A stretch of 64,000 nucleotides of DNA, from positions 62,001 to 126,000 of the forward strand of contig CANTFG010000085.1 of the NCBI GenBank assembly GCA_947652605.1, given 5' to 3'. Each line of letters starts with the position of its first letter. The first letter of the stretch is position 1. The DNA comes from Elmis aenea. Lineage: Eukaryota > Arthropoda > Insecta > Coleoptera > Elmidae. Below the pieces are notes generated by a model. The model searched no databases and was not told the origin of the DNA. It saw only the letters and a list, made by a program, of their open reading frames with translations. Both the position numbers and the translations under genes were made by a program. Below, one piece after another: positions 12,493 through 19,321 of this stretch.

Positions 12493-15430
12493 GGGAAAAG
12501 TACAAAGGCTATAGTCTTTGCACTTTTTTCGACAAAAAAATCGATTTTCTTAAAACTACAGCAAATGGCTTCAAACTTCTTATACACGTTAGTTACGAGC
12601 AAGTTAAGGATTATTAGCCCCTAAATACGATTTTTAATTTTTCGTGAAAAATGGGAAAAGTACAAAGGCTATAGTCTTTGCACTTTTTTCGACAAAAAAA
12701 TCGATTTTCTTAAAACTACAGCAAATGGCTTCAAACTTCTTATACACGTTAGTTATGAGCGAATTAAGGATTATTAGCCCCTAAATACGATTTTTAATTT
12801 TTCGTGAAAAATGGGAAAAGTACAAAGGCTAGTCTTTGCACTTTTTTCGACAAAAAAATCGATTTTCTTAAAACTATAGCAAATGGCTTCAAACTTCTTA
12901 AACACGTTAGTTACGAGCAAGTTAAGGATTATTAGCCCCTAAATACGATTTTTAATTTTTCGCGAAAAATGGGAAAAGTACAAAGGCTATAGTCTTTGCA
13001 CTTTTTTCGACAAAAAAATCGATTTTCTTAAAACTACAGCAAATGGCTTCAAACTTCTTATACAAGTTAGTTATGAGCGAATTAAGGATTATTAGCCCCT
13101 AAATACGATTTTTAATTTTTCGCGAAAAATGGGAAAAGTACAAAGGCTATAGTCTTTGCACTTTTTTCGACAAAAAAATCGATTTTCTTAAAACTACAGC
13201 AAATGGCTTCAAACTTCTTATACACGTTAGTTACGAGCAAGTTAAGGATTATTAGCCCCTAAATACGATTTTTAATTTTTCGCGAAAAATGGGAAAAGTA
13301 CAAAGGCTATAGTCTGCACTTTTTTCGACAAAAAAATCGATTTTCTTAAAACTACAGCAAATGGCTTCAAACTTCTTATACACGTTAGTTATGAGCGAAT
13401 TAAGGATTATTAGCCCCTAAATACGATTTTTAATTTTTCGTGAAAAATGGGAAAAGTACAAAGGCTATAGTCTTTGCACTTTTTTCGACAAAAAAATCGA
13501 TTTTTTTAAAACTATAGCAAATGGCTTCAAACTTCTTAAACACGTTAGTTACGAGCAAGTTAAGGATTATTAGCCCCTAAATACGATTTTTAATTTTTCG
13601 CGAAAAATGGGAAAAGTACAAAGGCTATAGTCTTTGCACTTTTTTCGACAAAAAAATCGATTTTCTTAAAACTACAGCAAATGGCTTCAAACTTCTTATA
13701 CAAGTTAGTTATGAGCGAATTAAGGATTATTAGCCCCTAAATACGATTTTTAATTTTTCGCGAAAAATGGGAAAAGTACAAAGGCTATAGTCTTTGCACT
13801 TTTTTCGACAAAAAAATCGATTTTCTTAAAACTACAGCAAATGGCTTCAAACTTCTTATACACGTTAGTTACGAGCAAGTTAAGGATTATTAGCCCCTAA
13901 ATACGATTTTTAATTTTTCGCGAAAAATGGGAAAAGTACAAAGGCTATAGTCTGCACTTTTTTCGACAAAAAAATCGATTTTCTTAAAACTACAGCAAAT
14001 GGCTTCAAACTTCTTATACAAGTTAGTTATGAGCGAATTAAGGATTATTAGCCCCTAAATACGATTTTTAATTTTTCGCGAAAAATGGGAAAAGTACAAA
14101 GGCTATAGTCTTTGCACTTTTTTCGACAAAAAAATCGATTTTCTTAAAACTACAGCAAATGGCTTCAAACTTCTTATACACGTTAGTTACGAGCAAGTTA
14201 AGGATTATTAGCCCCTAAATACGATTTTTAATTTTTCGCGAAAAATGGGAAAAGTACAAAGGCTATAGTCTGCACTTTTTTCGACAAAAAAATCGATTTT
14301 CTTAAAACTACAGCAAATGGCTTCAAACTTCTTATACACGTTAGTTATGAGCGAATTAAGGATTATTAGCCCCTAAATACGATTTTTAATTTTTCGTGAA
14401 AAATGGGAAAAGTACAAAGGCTATAGTCTGCACTTTTTTCGACAAAAAAATCGATTTTCTTAAAACTATAGCAAATGGCTTCAAACTTCTTAAACACGTT
14501 AGTTACGAGCAAGTTAAGGATTATTATTCCCTAAATACGATTTTTAATTTTTCGCGAAAAATGGGAAAAGTACAAAGGCTATAAGTCTTTGCACTTTTTT
14601 CGACAAAAAAATCGATTTTCTTAAAACTACAGCAAATGGCTTCAAACTTCTTATACACGTTAGTTACGAGCAAGTTAAGGATTATTAGCCCCTAAATACG
14701 ATTTTTAATTTTTCGCGAAAAATGGGAAAAGTACAAAGGCTATAGTCTGCACTTTTTTCGACAAAAAAATCGATTTTCTTAAAACTACAGCAAATGGCTT
14801 CAAACTTCTTATACAAGTTAGTTATGAGCGAATTAAGGATTATTAGCCCCTAAATACGATTTTTAATTTTTCGCGAAAAATGGGAAAAGTACAAAGGCTA
14901 TAGTCTTTGCACTTTTTTCGACAAAAAAATCGATTTTCTTAAAACTACAGCAAATGGCTTCAAACTTCTTAAACACGTTAGTTACGAGCAAGTTAAGGAT
15001 TATTAGCCCCTAAATACGATTTTTAATTTTTCGCGAAAAATGGGAAAAGTACAAAGGCTATAGTCTTTGCACTTTTTTCGACAAAAAAATCGATTTTCTT
15101 AAAACTACAGCAAATGGCTTCAAACTTCTTATACACGTTAGTTACGAGCAAGTTAAGGATTATTAGCCCCTAAATACGATTTTTAATTTTTCGTGAAAAA
15201 TGGGAAAAGTACAAAGGCTTATAGTCTTTGCACTTTTTTCGACAAAAAAATCGATTTTCTTAAAACTACAGCAAATGGCTTCAAACTTCTTAAACACGTT
15301 AGTTATGAGCAATTTAAGGATTATTAGCCCCTAAATACGATTTTTAATTTTTCGCGAAAAATGGGAAAAGTACAAAGGCTATAGTCTTTGCACTTTTTTC
15401 GAAAAAAAAATTCGATTTTCTTAAAACTAC

Positions 15431-15542
15431 CCTCGGACCCTCTGACCCTCGGACCCTCGGACCCTCGGACCCCCGGACCCCCGGACTCTCGGACTCTCGG
15501 ACTCTCGGACTCTCGGACTCTCGGACTCTTGGACCCTCGGTA
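15431..15542. repeat. 8-bp GGACYCTC minisatellite, macro-copy 1
   Basis: About 13-14 units of an 8-bp motif change gradually from GGACCCTC through GGACCCCC to GGACTCTC, ending at CGGTACAGG. It separates the 160-bp satellite from the GCAACGGAGA repeats. The minus strand is open across it with an Arg/Ser/Pro/Glu repeat, which is only a reflection of the 24-nt codon register of an 8-bp unit. Confidence 0.9.
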
Positions 15543-16440
15543 CAGGCTCATTCTGCATTTTTAACGTTATTGCAACGGAGATTCTTGTGTCTGCACTCGA
15601 CCGTCATTGCAACGGAGAATGTGTTAGTATTTTTGCCCTACCGGCGAATCGTCGTGATCGGCCCGAGGGATACGCGATCGTTGGATCCGACTGCGAACCG
15701 CAAAAACATTTATTCGGATGATGAAGCCCGAGCGACTTCCGTACTTTTACCGTCATTGCAACAAAGATTCATGTGCTTGCACTCGACCGTCATTGCAACG
15801 GAGAATGTGTCTAATTTTGCCCGTCATAGCAACGGAGAATGTGGCTGTAGATTTGACCGTCAATGCAACGGAGAATGGGCCTGCACGTTTACCGGTATTG
15901 CAACGGAGATTCTTGTGTCTGCACTCGACCGTCATTGCAACGGAGAATGTGTTAGTATTTTTGCCCTACCGGCGAATCGTCGTGATCGGCCCGAGGGATA
16001 CGCGATCGTTGGATCCGACTGCGAACCGCAAAAACATTTATTCGGATGATGAAGCCCGAGCGACTTCCGTACTTTTACCGTCATTGCAACAAAGATTCAT
16101 GTGCTTGCACTCGACCGTCATTGCAACGGAGAATGTGTCTAATTTTGCCCGTCATAGCAACGGAGAATGTGGCTGTAGATTTGACCGTCAATGCAACGGA
16201 GAATGGGCCTGCACGTTTACCGGTATTGCAACGGAGATTCTTGTGTCTGCATTCGACCGCCATAGCAACGGAGAATGTGCCTGTACCTTTGACCGTCATT
16301 GCAACGGAGAATTGGTCTGCATTTTTAACGTTATTGCAACGGAGATTCTTGTGTCTGCACTCGACCGTCATTGCAACGGAGAATGTGTTAGTATTTTTGC
16401 CCGTCATTGCGACCGAGAATGTGCTTGTACCTTTGACCGT
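15543..16440. repeat. 328-bp units built of a ~36-bp GCAACGGAGA motif, macro-copy 1
   Basis: The motif CATTGCAACGGAGAATGTG and variants recur every 34-37 bp. Two tandem 328-bp units start at TGCAACGGAGATTCTTG (15571 and 15899). A third start at 16227 continues with the short motif only, to 16440. Each full 328-bp unit contains the same ~100-bp core as the L and S units (GATCGGCCCGAGGG to GGATGATGAAGCCCGAGCG). The region is therefore related to the L/S block on the other side of the cassette. Several frames are open for 130-260 codons, but the translations are repetitive and unrelated to any family I recognise. I see no gene here. Confidence 0.85.
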
Positions 16441-16551
16441 CCTGTGGTATATGAAAGTAGTGGTTGTCAAGCCCGGAGGCTGAAACTGAAGCCCGAAGGC
16501 TGATTAACCCTAAGGTTGTTTTTAGAGCAGTGCACAGTGCCTAATACTCAA
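16441..16551. repeat. Left terminal direct repeat of the cassette, copy 1
   Basis: Begins CCTGTGGTATATGAAAGTAG and ends near CAGTGCCTAATACTC. It matches 16852-16962 at an offset of 411 bp and contains three of the mini-hairpins. Confidence 0.8.
16470..16517 (-). ncRNA. Cluster of three tetraloop mini-hairpins (outer, left)
   Basis: On the minus strand three 12-nt hairpins follow each other: 16506-16517 AACC-UUAG-GGUU, 16490-16501 AGCC-UUCG-GGCU and 16470-16481 AGCC-UCCG-GGCU. Two have UNCG loops closed by a C-G pair, the classic extra-stable tetraloop. Expression is not shown; the call is a predicted structured RNA segment only. Confidence 0.45.
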
Positions 16552-16578
16552 GACAATAATTTACCCGCAGGTATTATA

Positions 16579-16603
16579 TATTGGCGTCACTAAAGCGACG
16601 GAG
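16579..16603 (-). pseudogene. Degenerate second copy of the 28S R2-site segment
   Basis: The + strand TATTGGCGTCACTA is shared exactly with the better-preserved segment at 16794-16836, followed by a diverged AAGCGACGGAG in place of ATTATATGACGAAG. Both are followed a short way on by a GGAG/CTCC hairpin and CCTGTGGTAT. It is best read as a decayed duplicate of that segment, so the cassette contains two tandem versions of one unit. Confidence 0.45.
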
Positions 16604-16644
16604 TGTATAGGAGCTGAACTCCTGTGGTATGTAAAGGTATATCA

Positions 16645-16671
16645 AGCCCGAAGGCTGTTAACCCGGAGGTT
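16645..16671 (-). ncRNA. Cluster of two tetraloop mini-hairpins (middle)
   Basis: On the minus strand: 16660-16671 AACC-UCCG-GGUU and 16645-16656 AGCC-UUCG-GGCU. Compared with the outer clusters, the UCCG loop now sits on an AACC/GGUU stem, so the stem pair G-C/A-U has changed on both sides together. Confidence 0.45.
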
Positions 16672-16682
16672 ACTTAAGGTAT

Positions 16683-16715
16683 CGGGGTCTCGCCTCGCGA
16701 CAAGACGAATCCCCG
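16683..16715 (-). ncRNA. Stem-loop at the 28S-like 3' end
   Basis: On the minus strand, CGGGG pairs with CCCCG, and inside it UCGUCUUG pairs with CGAGGCGA around a UCG loop. The inner helix contains U-G pairs that on the + strand would be A-C mismatches, so the fold is better on the minus strand, in agreement with the rRNA orientation. Confidence 0.5.
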
Positions 16716-16777
16716 AGCTAAGGGCTGTATCAACAGATGCAGCGTGGAAACTGCACTACCGAGTTCCACACCCTGCC
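16683..16777 (-). pseudogene. Antisense 28S rRNA 3'-end fragment
   Basis: Read on the minus strand, 16777 to about 16704 resembles the 3' end of eukaryotic 28S rRNA as I know it: a GGGT start, then GTAGTGCAG, CGCTGC, ATCTGTTGA, CAGCCCT, GGGATTCGTC in the order of the vertebrate sequence GCAGAGCAG...CGCTGCGATCTATTGA...CAGCCCT...GGGTTTGTC. Small indels and substitutions show that it is not a functional gene end. Bases 16703-16683 continue as what would be the 3' flank and close a stem-loop with 16704-16715. Only about 75 nt of rRNA remain. The match is from memory of conserved rRNA and has not been aligned by program. Confidence 0.65.
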
Positions 16778-16799
16778 AGAACGTAAGTCAGTAGTATTG

Positions 16800-16836
16800 G
16801 CGTCACTAATTATATGACGAAGCAATTGGCTACCTT
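16800..16836 (-). pseudogene. Antisense 28S rRNA fragment spanning the R2 insertion site
   Basis: On the minus strand this reads AAGGTAGCC, AATTGCTTCGTCAT, ATAATTAGTGACGC. It matches the conserved 28S segment AAGGTAGCCAAATGCCTCG...ATCTAATTAGTGACGC over about 37 nt with about three differences. This segment is near-universal in eukaryotic 28S rRNA and includes the R2 retrotransposon target, which here would fall between 16828 and 16829 and is uninterrupted. In the same strand it precedes the 3'-end fragment, as in 28S, but the more than 1 kb normally between them is reduced to about 20 nt. It is a deleted pseudogene piece rather than a working rRNA. Confidence 0.75.
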
Positions 16837-16851
16837 ATGCTGGAGCAAGCT

Positions 16852-16962
16852 CCTGTGGTATATGAAAGTAGTGGTTGTCAAGCCCGGAGGCTGAAACTGA
16901 AGCCCGAAGGCTGATTAACCCTAAGGTTGTTTTTAGAGCAACGCACAGTGCCTAATATTCGG
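16852..16962. repeat. Right terminal direct repeat of the cassette, copy 1
   Basis: Copy of 16441-16551 at an offset of 411 bp, with small changes (GCAACG for GCAGTG; ATATTC for ATACTC). It carries the same three mini-hairpins. Confidence 0.8.
16881..16928 (-). ncRNA. Cluster of three tetraloop mini-hairpins (outer, right)
   Basis: Same three hairpins as at 16470-16517: minus-strand AACC-UUAG-GGUU (16917-16928), AGCC-UUCG-GGCU (16901-16912) and AGCC-UCCG-GGCU (16881-16892). A further hairpin GGAG-CUUG-CUCC lies next to the R2-site match at 16842-16853; CUUG closed by G-C is another stable loop type. Confidence 0.45.
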
Positions 16963-17275
16963 ATGATGTAGCCCGCATTTTGGGGGCCGTCAAGTCGAAA
17001 CTTGGCGGACACCCGCGGGCACGTTGTGGTGTTAACAAAAATTGTCGTATGCTTTCGAAAACGCCAAGGAGAGACTGGACTCCGCCGAACGATCGGGAAT
17101 TTTCGTCGCCTCGCAATATGCGAAACACGCACTTATTCCGCTGTGACGCGGGAAAAATCCGTAATCGAAACGGAGACGGTCGCTCCAGGTACCGCGGTAC
17201 TATAGACAACTTTACGGCCTAACATGCGCTCAGTCGTCCGCGGACGACGAACGAATTTTTCGCCGGGTCGCCGCG
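16963..17275. other. Non-tandem GC-richer segment, copy 1
   Basis: About 310 bp found once per macro-repeat. It holds two perfect palindromes, GTACCGCGGTAC at 17189-17200 and GTCGTCCGCGGACGAC at 17233-17248. Its right end (TTTTTCGCCGGGTCGCCG, GTGTTCATGTGTC) is a diverged version of the end of an L unit, so it grades into the L/S block. Four short overlapping open frames of 67-85 codons lie on both strands; none shows a recognisable domain and I do not call them genes. A spacer promoter would fit the position between 28S-like sequence and spacer-like subrepeats, but nothing proves it. Confidence 0.6.
17233..17248. repeat. 16-bp perfect palindrome
   Basis: GTCGTCCGCGGACGAC is identical to its reverse complement. 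It lies 30-45 bp before the first L/S-like sequence and is conserved in macro-copy 2 at 36987-37002. Confidence 0.85.
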
Positions 17276-19321
17276 GTGAGGTGTTCATGTGTCTACATCT
17301 ACCGCCGAACCGTCGTGATCGGCCCGAGGGATACGCGATCGTTGGATCCGACTGCGAACCGCAAAAACATTTATTCGGATGATGAAGCCCGAGCGACTTC
17401 CGTACTTTTACCGTCATTGCAACGGAGATTCATGTGCTTGCACTCGACCGTCATTGCAACGGAGAATGTGTTAGTGGTATTCATGTGTCCGCACCTACCG
17501 GCAATCCGTCGTGATCGGCCCAAGGGATACGCGATCGTTGGATCCGACTGCAAACCGCAAAAACATTTATTCGGATGATGACGCCCGAGCGACCTCGGTA
17601 TTTTAAAGGAACTTTTTCGGACGGCCGTGGATGATTACCAAAGAGTTCTCAAATTTTGCTTCTTAGACGTAGTCGGATGCGCTCTATTCTTTTAGCTACA
17701 TGTCGAACACCGGATAAAAATTTTCTCACCGCAATTAACGGAGTTATGAATATTTTTGTAGACCGAGATGTTTTTATCGCCGGGTCGCCGAGACGTTGTG
17801 GTATTCATGTGTCCGCACCTACCGGCGATTCGTCGTGATCGGCCCGAGGGATACGCGATCGTTGGATCCGACTGCGAACCGCAAAAACATTTATTCGGAT
17901 GATGAAGCCCGAGCGACTTCCGTACTTTTACCGTCATTGCAACGGAGATTCATGTGCTTGCACTCGACCGTCATTGCAACGGAGAATGTGTTAGTGGTAT
18001 TCATGTGTCCGCACCTACCGGCAATCCGTCGTGATCGGCCCGAGGGATACGCGATCGTTGGATCCGACTGCAAACCGCAAAAACATTTATTCGGATGATG
18101 ACGCCCGAGCGACCTCGGTATTTTAAAGGAACTTTTTCGGACGGCCGTGGATGATTACCAAAGAGTTCTCAAATTTTGCTTCTTAGACGTAGTCGGATGC
18201 GCTATTCTTTTAGCTACATGTCGAACACCGGATAAAAATTTTCTCACCGCAATTAACGGAGTTATGAATATTTTTGTAGACCGAGATGTTTTTATCGCCG
18301 GGTCGCCGAGACGTTGTGGTATTCATGTGTCCGCACCTACCGGCGATTCGTCGTGATCGGCCCGAGGGATACGCGATCGTTGGATCCGACTGCGAACCGC
18401 AAAAACATTTATTCGGATGATGACGCCCGAGCGACCTCGGTATTTTAAAGGAACTTTTTCGGACGGCCGTGGATGATTACCAAAGAGTTCTCAAATTTTG
18501 CTTCTTAGACGTAGTCGGATGCGCTATTCTTTTAGCTACATGTCGAACACCAGATAAAAATTTTCTCACCGCAATTAACGGAGTTATGAATATTTTTGTA
18601 GACCGAGATGTTTTTATCGCCGGGTCGCCGAGACGTTGTGGTATTCATGTGTCCGCACCTACCGGCGATTCGTCGTGATCGGTCCGAGGAATACGCGATC
18701 GTTGGATCCGACTGCGAACCGCAAAAACATTTATTCGGATGATGACGCCCGAGCGACCTCGGTATTTTAAAGGAACTTTTTCGGACGGCCGTGGATGATT
18801 ACCAAAAAGTTCTCAAATTTTGCTTCTTAGACGTAGTCGGATGCGCTATTCTTTTAGCTACATGTCGAACACCGGATAAAAATTTTCTCACCGCAATTAA
18901 CGGAGTTATGAATATTTTTGTAGACCGAGATGTTTTTATCGCCGGGCCGCCGAGACGTTGTGGTATTCATGTGTCCGCACCTACCGGCGATTCGTCGTGA
19001 TCGGCCCGAGGGATACGCGATCGTTGGATCCGACTGCGAACCGCAAAAACATTTATTCGGATGATGAAGCCCGAGCGACTTCCGTACTTTTACCGTCATT
19101 GCAACGGAGATTCATGTGCTTGCACTCGACCGTCATTGCAACGGAGAATGTGTTAGTGGTATTCATGTGTCCGCACCTACCGGCAATTCGTCGTGATCGG
19201 CCCAAGGGATACGCGATCGTTGGATCCGACTGCAAACCGCAAAAACATTTATTCGGATGATGACGCCCGAGCGACCTCGGTATTTTAAAGGAACTTTTTC
19301 GGACGGCCGTGGTTGATTACC
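17276..19321. repeat. L/S subrepeat block, macro-copy 2
   Basis: Anchors at 17317, 17513, 17837, 18033, 18355, 18677, 18999 and 19195 give spacings 196, 324, 196, 322, 322, 322 and 196, i.e. S-L-S-L-L-L-S. The first L unit is 2 bp longer than the others because it reads GCGCTCTATTC in place of GCGCTATTC. The last core runs to GATTACC at 19321, where the 12-bp array replaces the rest of an L unit. Sequence 17809-19321 looks identical to 1-1513. No gene seen. Confidence 0.9.

Larger units (their letters stand above)
12075..15430. repeat. 160-bp AT-rich satellite array, macro-copy 1 (about 21 units)
   Basis: Head-to-tail units begin at ACAGCAAATGGCTTC or ATAGCAAATGGCTTC, for example 12075, 12238, 12398, 12558 and 12718. 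The period is 160 bp (163 in the first unit), close to nucleosomal spacing. Units fall into subtypes by linked variants: TATACACG, TAAACACG or TATACAAG; ATGAGCGAA, ACGAGCAAG or ATGAGCAATT; TCGTGAA or TCGCGAA; and a 3-bp shorter TAGTCTGCAC form. Each unit carries palindromes (AAAATCGATTTT; ATTTTTCGCGAAAAAT in the CGCG subtype) and a long imperfect inverted repeat. Stops occur in all frames. The last unit ends at CTTAAAACTAC, directly fused to the 8-bp minisatellite. The size and dyad symmetry resemble centromeric or heterochromatic satellites, but that role is not shown by the sequence. Confidence 0.95.
16441..16962 (-). other. 522-bp cassette with terminal direct repeats, 28S-like pieces and mini-hairpins, copy 1
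   Basis: Sequence 16441-16551 is repeated at 16852-16962 with very few differences (GCAGTGCACAG versus GCAACGCACAG near the end), giving ~111-bp direct repeats around a ~300-bp interior. The interior holds antisense matches to 28S rRNA. The two ends and the middle carry clusters of hairpins. The left flank is the 36-bp motif repeat; the right flank is ATTCGGATGATGTAGCCCG, a variant of the L/S core, so the cassette sits within that older repeat. The terminal repeats do not show the usual TG...CA ends of LTRs and I see no clear target-site duplication. It could be a tandem duplication of a structured rRNA-derived segment, a short non-autonomous element, or rDNA debris. The minus strand is chosen from the 28S orientation and G-U pairing. 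Confidence 0.7.

Noticed and set aside
14396..14584. 62-codon Lys-rich frame in the 160-bp satellite (also 32716 and 52093)
   Set aside because: It is created by a 3-bp-shorter unit and a TTATTATTCCC variant that remove stops locally; the rest of the array is closed in all frames.
15324..15551. 75-codon Arg/Ser/Pro/Glu antisense open frame
   Set aside because: It lies over the 8-bp minisatellite and the last satellite unit and is explained by the 24-nt codon register of an 8-bp repeat.
15543..16440. CRISPR-like look: a short conserved motif every 34-37 bp
   Set aside because: The spacing is irregular, the intervening sequences are related to each other and not unique spacers, the region is duplicated as 328-bp units, and the context is eukaryotic satellite.
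15718..16503. Open frames of 130-261 codons across the GCAACGGAGA region (both copies)
   Set aside because: The translations are repeats of the 36-bp motif in changing frames. Overlapping frames on both strands are equally open, and nothing resembles a domain.
16506..16517. AACCCTAA as a telomeric repeat
   Set aside because: It occurs singly in each place, and belongs to the hairpin series with AACC/GGTT arms.
16878..17222. Four overlapping 67-85 codon frames in the non-tandem segment
   Set aside because: They overlap on both strands, show no domain or signal, and the segment is GC-richer, which lowers stop frequency by chance.
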